44,702 bases of DNA from Candidatus Rokuibacteriota bacterium (GCA_016179925.1 JACPCG010000016.1:1-44702), one strand, 5' to 3'. Positions 30,368-40,061 are shown, numbered from the stretch's first letter. Program-made: numbers and translations. Notes: generated by a model from the sequence alone, not told the origin.

Positions 30368-33300
30368 GCGGCCGGGAAAGCGGAAGAGCCGCCCGGCTCA
30401 GGCGGCGAGCGCCACCGAGAACGCCCGCCTCTTGGAGGAACCGGACCGGCGCCGCCGCGAGGCGGAGGTCGTCGCCGAACTCGCCCGCTCCATCGGCGCG
30501 TCGCTCGATCTCGACACGGTCCTGCAGCGCCTGGTCGAGAGCGCCCGGGAGCTCACCGACGGCGACATGGCCCGCATCGCGCTGCGGGACGGGGCCTCGG
30601 AGCGCTTCTCCTTTCGCCACTGGGTCGGCCCCTGCCATCCGGGGTGGCGCACGGTCACGCTCGAGCCGGGCCGCGGGCTCGGCGGGCAGGTGCTCCGCAC
30701 CGGCCGGAGCATCCGGACCTCGAACTACCTCGAGGATCCGCGGATCCCGCAGGACTACGCCGCGCTCGCCCGCGAAGAAGGCGTGGTCGCGGCGCTCGCG
30801 GTGCCCGTCACGCGCGACGAGCGCATCGAAGCCCTCCTCTTCGTCCTCCGGCAGACGTCCCGCGCGTTCACGGACCGGGACGAGGAGGTCCTGCTGCGAC
30901 TGGCGGACCACGCCGCGGTCGCGATCCAGAACGCGCGCCTCTACGCCGAGGGCGCGGCGCGGCGCCGGAGCGCGGAGGCGGTGGCCGAGCTCGGGGGCGC
31001 GCTGCTGCACACGCTCGACCCGAAGATCGTCGGCCAGCAGACCGCCGACAGCGCCCGCACGCTGCTCGGGGCCTCGAACTCCGCGCTCTACCGGCTGGAC
31101 GAGACGGGCGCGCTCGTGTCCATCGCCGTCTCGGGGAACCTGGGACCCTCCTTCGGCGAGAACGTCGTCTTCCCGCCGGGCACGGGCGCGATCGGCGCCG
31201 CCGTCCGGACGCGGCAGCCGGTGACGACCCCGGACGTCCTGGCGGACGCGCGGCTCGTCCTGACCGCGGACCTGAGATCCCGGATCGAGCCGGCCGGGTA
31301 CCGGTCGGTGCTCTCGGTGCCGCTGTTCCTCAAGGACCGCGTGATCGGCGCGCTCAGCGTCGGTGACCGGCCCGGGCGCGTGTTCGACGAGGACGAGATC
31401 CGGGCGATGCAGACCTTCGCGGCCCAGGCCGCCCTCGCGCTGGAGAACGCCCGGCTCTACGCGGAGGCCGAGCGGCGGCGGCGCGAGGCAGAGACGCTCG
31501 CGGAGATCAGCCGGGCGCTCACGCAGACGCTCGAGCCCGATCGCATCTCGCAGACGATCGCCGACCGCGCCGTGGGGCTGTTCGAGGTCCGGACGGCGGT
31601 GTTCTTCGAGATCCTGCCGGATTCGGGCGACCTCCGGGCGCTGGCCGTCGCGGGCACCCTCGCGCCGGGCTTCAGCCGGCTCGTCTTCCCCAGAGCGAGC
31701 GGTCTCGCCGGCCTCGCGGTCCGCGAGCGCCGGGTCGTCACCAGCTCCGATCTCCTCGGCGATCCCCGCGTGATCTTGACGCCCGAGGCGAGGTCCCAAC
31801 TCGAGGCGCGCGGTGTCGGGTCGGGCCTCTCGGCGCCCCTCATCGTCGGGGGCGAGGTGATCGGCGTCCTGTCGCTGGGAGACGCCGCGGGCCGGGTGTT
31901 CTCCGCCGCCGACGTCCGGGCTGTCGAGACCCTCGCGGACCAGGCGGCCCTCGCCCTGCAGAACGCCCGCCTCTACCGCGACGCCGAGCGGCGGCGGCGC
32001 GAGACCGAGATCACCGCCGAGCTGGCGCAGGCGGTCAACGCCTCCCTCGATCTCGACATCGTGCTCCAGCGGATCACCGACGGCGCCAAAGACCTGGTCG
32101 GGAGCGACACGGCGATGATCGGGTTCCGTGAGGGCGACGCAGAGGCGATCACCGTCCGCTACCGGGTCGGCTCACGCTATCCGCTGTCGGAGCGGCGGCT
32201 CCGCATCGAGCCGGGCAAGGGGCTCGGCGGCCAGGTGCTCCTGACGGGCCGGCCCGCCCGGACCGACGACTACATGGCCGATCCCGCCTTCGACAAGCCG
32301 TACGCGGGCGCCATACGGAAGGACGAGATCGTCACGGCCATGGTGGTGCCCGTCAAGACGGAGCAGCGCGTGGTCGGCGCGCTCTACGTCGCCAACCGCT
32401 CACCCCGCCCGTTCACCGACCGTGACGAGGCGATCCTGCTGAGGCTCGCCGACGCCGCGGCGATCGCCATCAAGAACGCCCAGCTCTTCGCCCGCGAGCG
32501 CGAGAGCGAGCGGCGCTACCGGAGCCTGTTCGAGAACGCGACCGACCCGATCGCGACCTTCGCCCTCGACGGCACGATCACCAGCGTCAACCCCGAGGTC
32601 GAGCGGCTGACCGGCTACACCCGCGAGGAGCTGCTGGGCCGCCACTTCAGCGAGCTCGCCAGCCCGGACTCCGCCGCCCGCCTGGCCGAGCGCGCGCGCC
32701 GGGCGCTCGCCGGCGAGAAGGTCCCGCCGACCGTCGAGATCGTCGTGGTCCGCAAGGACGGACGCGAGGCGATCGTCGAGGGCCGGTTCAGCCAAATCCG
32801 TGACAATGAGGGGCGGCTCACCGGGTGGCAGGTGATCTACCGTGACATGACCGAGCGCAAGCGGGCGGAGGAAGCGCTGCGGGCGAGCGAGGAGCGGTAC
32901 CGCACACTCGTCGAGGGCTCGATCCAGGGCGTCCACATCCACCGGACCTGGGCGATCCTCTTCGCCAACACCGCCCTCGCGACGATGCTGGGCTATGAGA
33001 GCCCGCGCGAGATGATCGGCCTCGACTCGCGCTGCGCGATCGCGCCGCACGAGGTGCCCCGCCTCGAAGGCTACGCGGCGGCACGCATGCGGGGCGAGCC
33101 GGCGCCGAGCCGCTACGAGTACCAAGGGCTCAAGAAGGACGGGACGCTGATCTGGATCGAGAACCAGCCGTCGGTCGTGCTTTGGGACGGCGAGCCGGCG
33201 ATCCTAGTGACCTCGGTCGACATCAGTGAGCGCAAGCGCGCGGAAGAGGCGCTGCGCCTGAGCGAGGAGGCGCTCCGCCAATCCCAGAAGATGGAGGCGG

Positions 33301-34406
33301 TGGGCCGGCTGGCGGGCGGCATCGCCCACGACTTCAACAACCTCCTCACGGTCATCACGGGGCGCGGGGAGCTCCTGTTGCGCCGCCTGCCCGCCGAGAG
33401 TCCGGTGCGCCGCGATGTCGAGCTGATCAAGAAAACGGCGGAGCGTGCGGCCATCCTCACCCGGCAGCTCCTCGCCTTCAGCCGCAAGCAGATGCTCCAG
33501 CCGAGGGTGCTCGACCTCAACCAGGTCGTCGCCGGCGTCGCCCAGATGCTCCGGCGCCTGATCGGCGAGCACGTCGAGCTCGTCACGGCGCTCGACCCGG
33601 ACCTCGGCCTCGTGAAGGCCGACCCGGCGCAGATCGAGCAGATCATCGTGAACCTGGCCGTCAACGCCGGCGACGCGATGCCCAGCGGCGGCCGGCTCCG
33701 GATCGAGACCGCGAACGTCGAGCTGGACGATGCCTTCGTCGCCGCTCACCCCGGCGCGTCCGCCGGGCCGCACGCGATGGTCGCCGTGAGCGACACGGGT
33801 GCGGGCATGACGCCCGAGGTCCAGGCCCACATCTTCGAGCCGTTCTTCACGACCAAGGAGGTCGGCAGGGGCACCGGGCTCGGCCTGGCGACCGTCTACG
33901 GCATCGTCAAGCAGCACGAGGGCTACATCGCCGTCGAGAGCGCGCCGGGCGCGGGCACGACGCTGCGGGTCTACCTGCGCCGCGGCGAGGCGCCGGCCGA
34001 GCCCGAGCCCGGCCCGGCGCACGCGGGGCCCCCCTCGGCGTGGGAGACCGTGCTGCTGGTCGAGGACGAACACGACCTGCGGGCCCTCGCGAGCGAGATC
34101 CTCGACGGCGCCGGCTACGCGGTGCTGGTGGCGGGCGGGCCGGGCGAGGCGATGGAGCGGGCGCGACGCCACGAGGGGCCGATCCACCTGCTCCTGACGG
34201 ACGTGGTGATGCCCGAGATGAGCGGGCGCGACCTCGCCGAACGCCTGACGCCCGCGCACCCCGAGATGAAGGTGCTCTACATGTCCGGCTACACCGCGGA
34301 CACGATCGTGCACCACGGCGTGCTCGACCCCGGCACCGCCCTGCTCCAGAAACCCTTCACACCGGACGCGCTCACGCGCAAGGTCCGCGAAGTCCTCACC
34401 TCCTGA
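30360..34406 (+). CDS. Cytoplasmic hybrid histidine kinase: 4 GAF, 2 PAS, HisKA, HATPase, receiver
   Basis: 1348 residues with a TTG start overlapping the ATP-grasp gene. No membrane span is seen. Four GAF domains occupy about 35-195, 200-365, 370-535 and 545-705, each introduced by a short charged coil such as AERRRREAETLAEI. Two PAS domains follow (about 715-835 and 840-960), each ending in the DMTERKRAEEAL- or DISERKRAEEAL-type motif. Then come HisKA with the phospho-His in GGIAHDFNNLL (about His990), HATPase_c (NLAVNAGDAMPSGG, DTGAGM, FEPFFTTKEVGRGTGLGLAT) and a receiver with Asp in LLLTDVVMPEMSG (about Asp1281). This NtrB-like kinase core probably senses small molecules or redox state. 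It lies 35 nt upstream of the Liv operon. Confidence 0.92.
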   Translation: MSKRPGKRKSRPAQAASATENARLLEEPDRRRREAEVVAELARSIGASLDLDTVLQRLVESARELTDGDMARIALRDGASERFSFRHWVGPCHPGWRTVTLEPGRGLGGQVLRTGRSIRTSNYLEDPRIPQDYAALAREEGVVAALAVPVTRDERIEALLFVLRQTSRAFTDRDEEVLLRLADHAAVAIQNARLYAEGAARRRSAEAVAELGGALLHTLDPKIVGQQTADSARTLLGASNSALYRLDETGALVSIAVSGNLGPSFGENVVFPPGTGAIGAAVRTRQPVTTPDVLADARLVLTADLRSRIEPAGYRSVLSVPLFLKDRVIGALSVGDRPGRVFDEDEIRAMQTFAAQAALALENARLYAEAERRRREAETLAEISRALTQTLEPDRISQTIADRAVGLFEVRTAVFFEILPDSGDLRALAVAGTLAPGFSRLVFPRASGLAGLAVRERRVVTSSDLLGDPRVILTPEARSQLEARGVGSGLSAPLIVGGEVIGVLSLGDAAGRVFSAADVRAVETLADQAALALQNARLYRDAERRRRETEITAELAQAVNASLDLDIVLQRITDGAKDLVGSDTAMIGFREGDAEAITVRYRVGSRYPLSERRLRIEPGKGLGGQVLLTGRPARTDDYMADPAFDKPYAGAIRKDEIVTAMVVPVKTEQRVVGALYVANRSPRPFTDRDEAILLRLADAAAIAIKNAQLFARERESERRYRSLFENATDPIATFALDGTITSVNPEVERLTGYTREELLGRHFSELASPDSAARLAERARRALAGEKVPPTVEIVVVRKDGREAIVEGRFSQIRDNEGRLTGWQVIYRDMTERKRAEEALRASEERYRTLVEGSIQGVHIHRTWAILFANTALATMLGYESPREMIGLDSRCAIAPHEVPRLEGYAAARMRGEPAPSRYEYQGLKKDGTLIWIENQPSVVLWDGEPAILVTSVDISERKRAEEALRLSEEALRQSQKMEAVGRLAGGIAHDFNNLLTVITGRGELLLRRLPAESPVRRDVELIKKTAERAAILTRQLLAFSRKQMLQPRVLDLNQVVAGVAQMLRRLIGEHVELVTALDPDLGLVKADPAQIEQIIVNLAVNAGDAMPSGGRLRIETANVELDDAFVAAHPGASAGPHAMVAVSDTGAGMTPEVQAHIFEPFFTTKEVGRGTGLGLATVYGIVKQHEGYIAVESAPGAGTTLRVYLRRGEAPAEPEPGPAHAGPPSAWETVLLVEDEHDLRALASEILDGAGYAVLVAGGPGEAMERARRHEGPIHLLLTDVVMPEMSGRDLAERLTPAHPEMKVLYMSGYTADTIVHHGVLDPGTALLQKPFTPDALTRKVREVLTS

Positions 34407-34441
34407 ATCGTGGTAGCATGCGCCGCACGGAGGACCCGCCC

Positions 34442-35698
34442 ATGACACTCTTCGTCGCCCTGGCCTTCGCGTTGATCCTCGCCGTCCCGGGCCCGGCCCC
34501 GGCGCAGCCCAAGGACGTCGTCATCGGCGTCATCTATCCGATGTCGGGCCCCGCCGCCCAGGCCGGCATCGACAATAAACCGGTGTTCGAGATCGCCGCC
34601 GAGATCGCGAACGGTACCACCGACCTCCCGTTCCCCTTCTACCAGCGGCTCAAGGGGATGCCTGGCCTCAAGGGTGCCCGGGTGCGCCTGATCTTCGCCG
34701 ACCACCAGGGCAAGCCCGACGTCGGCCAGGCGGAGGTCGAGCGGATGTTCACGCAGGAGAAGGTCCACGCGGTCGTCTGCTGCTGGCACTCGAACGTCAC
34801 CGCGGCCGCGAGCCAGGCTGCCGAGCGCATGGGCATGCCGTTCTTCAACGCCGAGTCGTCCTCGCCGGGGCTCACCGCGCGCGGGTTCCAGTGGTTCTTC
34901 CGGAGCTCGCCGCACGACGGTCACTTCACGCAGGTGATGTTCGACTTCTTCCGCGACTTCCAGGCCAAGCGCGGCGTCAAGCTCAGGACGCTCGGCCTCA
35001 CGTACGAGGACACCACGTTCGGCGCCGACAGCGGGAAGGTCGAGAAGGAGCTGGCGGCCAGGTACGGCTACGAGGTCGTCCTCGACCTGCAGTATCGAGC
35101 GAGAGCCACGTCGTTACAGTCGGAAGTCCAGAGGCTCAAGGCCGCGAATCCCGACGTCTGGATGCCGACGTCGTACCAGACCGACGCGATCCTCTTCGTC
35201 CGGACGAGCCGCGAGCTCGATTACAACCCGAAGATGATCATGGCGCAGAACGCGGGCCACATCTCCTCCGACTTCGTCAAGGAGGTCGGCCGAGAGGCCG
35301 AGGGCACGTTGACGCGGGCGCCGTTCTCGACCGATCTCATCGACAGGCGCCCGGTGGCGAAGGCGCTGAACGCGATCTACGCCAAGCGGGCGGGCAAGGA
35401 CCTCTACGACTTCCCGGCGCGCGCCTTCACCGGGATGATGACGCTGCTCGACGCGATCAACCGCGCGGGCGCCACCGATCCCGAGGCGATCCGCAGGGCG
35501 CTGGTCGCGACCAACATCCCCGGCGACCAGCTCATCATGACGTGGGATGGCGTCAAGTTCGACGCGACGGGCCAGAACACCGGCGTCAAGGGGATCATCC
35601 TTCAGATGCAGGGCGGGAAGTATCACACCGTCTACCCGTTCGACGCGGCGACCCGGGACGTGCTCTACCCGATCCCGCAGTGGAAGGACCGCAAGTAA
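34442..35698 (+). CDS. livK: Branched-chain amino acid-type ABC substrate-binding protein
   Basis: 418 residues. Signal peptide TLFVALAFALILAVPGPAPA (about 2-21), then the LivK fold: VVIGVIYPMSGPAAQAGIDN, IFADHQGKPDVGQAEVERMF and the C-terminal YHTVYPFDAATRDVLYPIPQ. ATG 34442 has GGAGGACC upstream. Family members bind branched-chain amino acids but also amides, urea and aromatic acids, so the ligand is open. It is the first gene of livKHMGF; the hybrid kinase gene ends 35 nt before it. Confidence 0.88.
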   Translation: MTLFVALAFALILAVPGPAPAQPKDVVIGVIYPMSGPAAQAGIDNKPVFEIAAEIANGTTDLPFPFYQRLKGMPGLKGARVRLIFADHQGKPDVGQAEVERMFTQEKVHAVVCCWHSNVTAAASQAAERMGMPFFNAESSSPGLTARGFQWFFRSSPHDGHFTQVMFDFFRDFQAKRGVKLRTLGLTYEDTTFGADSGKVEKELAARYGYEVVLDLQYRARATSLQSEVQRLKAANPDVWMPTSYQTDAILFVRTSRELDYNPKMIMAQNAGHISSDFVKEVGREAEGTLTRAPFSTDLIDRRPVAKALNAIYAKRAGKDLYDFPARAFTGMMTLLDAINRAGATDPEAIRRALVATNIPGDQLIMTWDGVKFDATGQNTGVKGIILQMQGGKYHTVYPFDAATRDVLYPIPQWKDRK

Positions 35699-35711
35699 CG
35701 GACCCACGCTC

Positions 35712-36578
35712 CTGACGCTCGAGGTCGTCCTCCAGGCGGCGGTCGGCGGCGTGCTCATGGGGTGCGTGTACGCCCTGATCGCCGCCGGCCTGTCGCTCAT
35801 CTTCGGCCTCATGGAGGTCGTCAACTTCGCGCACGGCGAGTTCCTCATGCTCGCCATGTACGTGGCGTTCTTTGCCTGGGCCCTCGCCCGCCTCGATCCC
35901 CTCGTCTCGCTCCCCCTGGCGGCGCTGGCCCTCGCCGCGCTCGGCTGGGCGACGTACCACGGCCTGATCCGGCGCGTGCTCGGCGGGCCGATGCTCGCCC
36001 AGATCTTCGCGACCTTCGGGCTCGCCGTCTTCCTCCGGAGCGGGGCGCAGTTCCTCTGGGGCGTGGACTTCCGCACGATCAAGGAGCCGCTCCTTTCGGG
36101 GCGCCTCTCGGTGGGCGGGGTGTTCGTCGGGCTCCCGCAGCTCGCCGCGAGCGTGCTCGCGCTCGGCGCGTTCCTCGGGCTCTACCTCTTCCTCTCCCGC
36201 TCGGAGACGGGGTTGGCGCTCCAGGCGACGGCCCAGGACCGGCAGGCGGCCGCCCTCATGGGCATCGACACGGACCGCATGTTCGCGCTCGGCTGGGCGA
36301 TCGGGAGCGCGTGCGTCGGCGTGGCGGGGGGCCTGCTCGCGATGTTCTTCTACATCTTCCCCGAGGTCGGCGGGGCCTTCGCGCTGCTCGCCTACGTGAC
36401 CGTGGCGCTCGGCGGCTTCGGCAACGTGCCGGCCACGCTCGCGGCGGGCGTGATCGTCGGGCTCACCGAGGTCGTCGCCGGGCTCGTGATCACGCCGGCG
36501 ATGAAGTACGCGGTCGTCTTCCTCCTCTACCTCGCGGTCGTCCTCTGGCGCCCCCAGGGGCTCTTCGGACGGTTTTGA
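35712..36578 (+). CDS. livH: LivH-type branched-chain amino acid ABC permease
   Basis: 288 residues with about eight membrane spans. The typical opening is LTLEVVLQAAVGGVLMGCVY, ALIAAGLSLIFGLMEVVNFA and HGEFLML. There is no ATG/GTG/TTG before the conserved start, so a CTG at 35712 is the likely initiator; GTG 35751 would cut the first span. Later features are RAxxQD-like ATAQDRQAAALMGID (contact with the ATPase) and the C-terminal LYLAVVLWRPQGLFGRF. The stop overlaps the next start. Confidence 0.88.
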   Translation: MTLEVVLQAAVGGVLMGCVYALIAAGLSLIFGLMEVVNFAHGEFLMLAMYVAFFAWALARLDPLVSLPLAALALAALGWATYHGLIRRVLGGPMLAQIFATFGLAVFLRSGAQFLWGVDFRTIKEPLLSGRLSVGGVFVGLPQLAASVLALGAFLGLYLFLSRSETGLALQATAQDRQAAALMGIDTDRMFALGWAIGSACVGVAGGLLAMFFYIFPEVGGAFALLAYVTVALGGFGNVPATLAAGVIVGLTEVVAGLVITPAMKYAVVFLLYLAVVLWRPQGLFGRF

Positions 36579-37522
36579 AGCGCGCGGTCCTGCTCCTGCT
36601 CTTCCTGGCCGCGCTCGCCTTCCCCGTCGTGTTCACGCTGCCGTTCCCGCGGCACGTGATGATCATGATCTTCCTCTACGGCGCGCTCGCGGTCGCGTGG
36701 AACATCCTGGCCGGCTACTGCGGCCAGATCTCCCTCGGCCACGCGGTGTTCTTCGGGATCGGCGCCTACACCTCGACGCTCCTGGTCGCCAAGGGGCAGC
36801 TCACGCCGTGGCTCGGCATGGCCGCCGGCGCGGCGCTCGCCGTGCTCGTCTCGCAGCTCATCGGCTACCCGGTCTTCCGCCTGCGCGGCCACTACTTCGC
36901 GATCGCGACGATCGCCGTCGGGGAGATCGTGCAGACGCTGGTGATCAACTGGGACTGGGCGGGCGGCGCCCGTGGCCTCTTCGTGCCGATCAAGCGGCCG
37001 GACAGCGTCGTGAACTTCCAGTTCCACCAGTCGAAGGCCGTCTACTACTACATCGCGCTCGGCCTGCTCCTGCTCGCGCTCGCGGTGACGCGCTGGCTCG
37101 AGCGCTCGCGCCACGGCTACTACTTCCGCGCGATCCGCGAGGACCAGGACGCCGCGGCGAGCCTCGGCGTCCACGTGGCGCGCGAGAAGCACCGGGCGAT
37201 CGCCGTGTCGGCCGCGCTCACCGCGCTCGGCGGGACGTTCTACGCCCAGTACGTCTTCTTCATCGACCCGGAATCCGTCTTCCCCCTGTCGCTGTCGATC
37301 CTCATCTGCCTCATCGCCGTGCTCGGCGGCGTCGGGACGCTGTGGGGGCCGGTGCTCGGCGCCGCGGTGCTGGTGCCGCTCTCCGAGGGCACGCGCGTCT
37401 GGCTCGGCGGCACCGGCAAGGCGCTCGACCTGCTGATCTACGGCGGGCTCATCATGGTCATCGCCACCCTCCAGCCCGCGGGCCTGATGGGCCTCGCGCG
37501 GCGCTTCCGGAGGGCCCCGTGA
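36575..37522 (+). CDS. livM: LivM-type branched-chain amino acid ABC permease
   Basis: 315 residues starting at TTG 36575, which overlaps the livH TGA. Characteristic blocks: NILAGYCGQISLGHAVFFGI, GAYTSTLL, the RLRGHYFAIATIAVGEIVQT segment, and FRAIREDQDAAASLGV, the ATPase-contact loop. It ends with MVIATLQPAGLMGLARRFRR. It pairs with LivH in the inner membrane. Confidence 0.9.
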   Translation: MKRAVLLLLFLAALAFPVVFTLPFPRHVMIMIFLYGALAVAWNILAGYCGQISLGHAVFFGIGAYTSTLLVAKGQLTPWLGMAAGAALAVLVSQLIGYPVFRLRGHYFAIATIAVGEIVQTLVINWDWAGGARGLFVPIKRPDSVVNFQFHQSKAVYYYIALGLLLLALAVTRWLERSRHGYYFRAIREDQDAAASLGVHVAREKHRAIAVSAALTALGGTFYAQYVFFIDPESVFPLSLSILICLIAVLGGVGTLWGPVLGAAVLVPLSEGTRVWLGGTGKALDLLIYGGLIMVIATLQPAGLMGLARRFRRAP

Positions 37523-38241
37523 GCCTGCTCGCCGTCGCGGGCCTCACGAAGCGCTTCGGCGGGGTCGTGGCGAACCGCGACGTCTCGTTCGACGTCCGCC
37601 CCGGCGAGCTCGTCGGGGTGATCGGGCCGAACGGCGCGGGCAAGTCCACGCTGTTCGACCTGATCACCGGTGTCCTCCGGCCCGATGCGGGCGACGTGAG
37701 GCTCGACGGCCGCTCGATCCTCGGGCAGCGCCCCGACGAGATCGCCTGCCTCGGCGTCGCGCGGACCTTTCAGAAGCTCCGGCCGTTCCCCGAGATGACC
37801 GTGGTCGAGAACGTGATGATCGGCGCGTTCCAGAAGACGTCCGACGTCGCCGCCGCCCGGGCGGCCTCGCTGCGCGCGCTCGAGGCGGTCGGCCTCGCCG
37901 ACCGCGCCGAGGCGTACGCGCGCGCGCTGTCCACCGGGCAGCGCAAGCGCCTCGAGCTGGCGCGCGCGCTCGCGACCGGGCCGCGGCTCCTCCTGCTCGA
38001 CGAGGTCACCGGCGGGGTGGACCAGGCGACGGTGCCCGCGCTCGTCCGCCTCGTCCGCGAGCTGCACGCCCGGGGGCTGGCGCTCATCGTCATCGAGCAC
38101 AACATGCGGGTGATCATGGAGATCGCGGAGCGGATCGTCGCTCTCCAGCTCGGCGAGGTCATCGCCCGGGGCACGCCCTCCGAGATCATGCAGGACCGGC
38201 GCGTGATCGACGCCTACCTGGGGGAAGCGTGGCGGGCGTGA
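37519..38241 (+). CDS. livG: LivG-type ABC ATPase
   Basis: 240 residues, GTG 37519 overlapping the livM stop (GTGA). Walker A GPNGAGKST, Q-loop in ARTFQKLRPFPEMTVVENVM, signature LSTGQRKRLELARALA, Walker B LLLLDEVTGGV and the H-loop in IVIEHNM. In the signature the usual LSxGQ is intact; the Walker B is followed by VTGG where LivG normally has PxAG, a small deviation. It couples ATP hydrolysis to LivHM. Confidence 0.92.
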   Translation: MSLLAVAGLTKRFGGVVANRDVSFDVRPGELVGVIGPNGAGKSTLFDLITGVLRPDAGDVRLDGRSILGQRPDEIACLGVARTFQKLRPFPEMTVVENVMIGAFQKTSDVAAARAASLRALEAVGLADRAEAYARALSTGQRKRLELARALATGPRLLLLDEVTGGVDQATVPALVRLVRELHARGLALIVIEHNMRVIMEIAERIVALQLGEVIARGTPSEIMQDRRVIDAYLGEAWRA

Positions 38242-38945
38242 TCCTCGAGGCGCGCGGGCTCGACGTCCTGCTGGGCGACTACCAGGTCCTCTGGGACGCG
38301 CGCCTGGCCGTGGACGAGGGCGAGATGGTCGCGCTGCTGGGGCCGAACGGCGCCGGGAAGTCCACGCTGCTCAACACGGTCTCGGGCCTGCTCCGCCCGC
38401 GCGCCGGCGCGATCACCTTCCGCGGCGAGCCCATCGCCGGGCTGCCGGCCCATCGGATCGTCGCGCGCGGCCTCGCCCACGTCCTCGAGCGCCGGCGCCT
38501 CTTCCCGTACCTCACCGTCGAGCAGAACGTCCGGCTCGGCGCCTACGCGCCCGCCGCGCGAAGCGGGCGGGAGGCGCAGCTCGCGCGCGTCAAGGCGCTC
38601 TTCCCGATCCTCGAGGAGCGCGCGGGGCAGCCCGCGCGCACCCTCTCGGGGGGCGAGCAGCAGATGGTCGCGATCGCGCGCGGCTTGATGGCGCACCCCA
38701 GGCTCCTGATGATCGATGAGCCGTTCCTGGGCCTCGCGCCGCGCGTGGTCACCCAGCTCGTGGAGGCGATCCGGCGGATCAACCGTGAGGGCGTCACGAT
38801 CGTCTTCATCGAGCAGAACGTGGAGCTGGCCCTCTCGCTCGCAACTCGCGGCTACGTCCTCGAGTCGGGGCGCGTCGTGCTCGAGGGGCGCTCGGCGGAG
38901 CTGCTGCGCTCGCCGGAGGTGCGGAGGATCTTCCTCGGCGGCTGA
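38229..38945 (+). CDS. livF: LivF-type ABC ATPase
   Basis: 238 residues, GTG 38229 overlapping livG by 13 bp. Walker A GPNGAGKST, the LivF-specific HVLERRRLFPYLTVEQNVRL (Q-loop position has E, often Q or E in LivF), signature LSGGEQQMVAIARGL, Walker B LLMIDEPFLGLAP and FIEQNVELAL in place of the H-loop, as usual in LivF. It completes a full five-gene importer. Confidence 0.92.
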   Translation: MAGVILEARGLDVLLGDYQVLWDARLAVDEGEMVALLGPNGAGKSTLLNTVSGLLRPRAGAITFRGEPIAGLPAHRIVARGLAHVLERRRLFPYLTVEQNVRLGAYAPAARSGREAQLARVKALFPILEERAGQPARTLSGGEQQMVAIARGLMAHPRLLMIDEPFLGLAPRVVTQLVEAIRRINREGVTIVFIEQNVELALSLATRGYVLESGRVVLEGRSAELLRSPEVRRIFLGG

Positions 38946-38962
38946 AAACGTTCGACTCCCGA

Positions 38963-39332
38963 TCAGCCTCGAACAAATCTCCGCGACAGGAGCCGGTGCT
39001 CCACGAACCGAAAGTCCAGGAACTTGCGGAGCGCCAGCGACTCGAAGCGGTGGCGGCGGGCGGTCGGAGCGCTGTTGAGAACCACGAGGTCGACCTCGTC
39101 GGTGCCGAGGTGCTTGTTGAGCAGTCCAAGAACCTCCAGCCAGGCGTCCGTCGCGTCCACCGACTCATCGAGATACACGGCCACGGCCACGTCGCTCAGG
39201 GGGCGCAGGCGCCCGGAGGCCGCGCTTCCGAAGAGGTAGGCGAAAGACCACGGCCGGGCAGGCCCGCAGCGCCCGACCGAGCGTCTCGAGTCGCGTGTGG
39301 ATGTCCGGCGGGAGGGGCTTCTCGCGAATCAT
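38963..39332 (-). pseudogene. Frameshifted minimal nucleotidyltransferase (MntA/HEPN-MNT type antitoxin)
   Basis: The reading starts at ATG 39332 (MIREKPLPPDIHTRLETLGR), proceeds to ACPAVVF, then needs a one-base shift to continue AYLFGSAASGRLRPLSD, VAVAVYLDESVDATDAWLEV. The nucleotidyltransferase motif GSx10D is visible, but the second Asp (DxD) is Ala. Further on, SAPTARRHRFESLALRKFLD joins parts that in relatives are separated by about 20 residues, suggesting an extra internal deletion. No HEPN partner toxin lies beside it. Confidence 0.6.
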
Positions 39333-39367
39333 GCCGGCATTATAGCCCGGTGCGCAGCGCATTTAGC

Positions 39368-39396
39368 TTGCCTGCTCCGACCCGTTCGACTATGTT
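39368..39396 (+). promoter_or_regulatory. Candidate promoter upstream of the DinB-like gene
   Basis: TTGCCT (39368-39373) and TATGTT (39391-39396) are 17 bases apart. The leader to the ATG at 39545 would be about 140 nt; I see nothing coding in it. Confidence 0.4.
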
Positions 39397-39544
39397 CGAG
39401 ACTCACGAACAAAAGGGGGCCTTGAGGCCATGGGCATGGTCGCCCTTCGGTCGACACTCTGCGTCCGAGAAGCCGGCCCGGCCGGTGGGCCGCCGCAGGT
39501 GAACGGCAACGTTCGCCGCACGAGACCGATGAAGGGAGACTCCA

Positions 39545-40042
39545 ATGCAATACTTGATGCTCAACAAGATGGACCAGGATCGCTTATTGTCTCAACTTGG
39601 GGCGATGCCCGATTTCCTCGAAGCCTCCTTCAAGACGATCTCGCCACTCGAAGCCGCGGCGCCAGGACCGGACGACGCTTTCTCTCCAGTCGAGCACTGC
39701 TGGCACCTGGCGGATTTGGAACGTGGGGGTTACGCCGTGCGAATCCGTCGGCTCCTGGACGAGGCCGATCCTTGGCTGCCCGACTTCAACGGCGCGCGAA
39801 TCGCACGGGAGCGGAACTACAGGTCGCTCCCGCTTGCCGAGGGCGTTGCAGCGTTCCGACGGGCGCGGCTCGGGAATATTGCCATTCTGCGGGCGCTGGA
39901 TGCCGAGGCCCGGATTCGCCGCGGCGAGCAGGAAGGCGTCGGTGCCATCGCCCTCTGCGACATTCCGGCAATGATGGCGGAGCATGACGCAGCCCACCGC
40001 CGAGAGATCGAAGACTGGAAGCGAGCCCGGTCCGAGAGATAA
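39545..40042 (+). CDS. DinB-family (YfiT/DinB-like) protein
   Basis: 165 residues, ATG 39545 with AGGGAGAC upstream. The DinB four-helix bundle's three His metal ligands appear to be in VEHCWHLADLERGGY (about 50-64) and in MMAEHDAAHRREIEDW near the C-terminus. Relatives are metal-dependent transferases or hydrolases (for example bacillithiol transferases) or damage-inducible proteins of unknown role. It is followed 20 nt later by a gene of unknown function. Codon use here is less GC-biased than the flanks. Confidence 0.75.
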   Translation: MQYLMLNKMDQDRLLSQLGAMPDFLEASFKTISPLEAAAPGPDDAFSPVEHCWHLADLERGGYAVRIRRLLDEADPWLPDFNGARIARERNYRSLPLAEGVAAFRRARLGNIAILRALDAEARIRRGEQEGVGAIALCDIPAMMAEHDAAHRREIEDWKRARSER

Positions 40043-40061
40043 CGAGACCCGGCCGTCGAAC

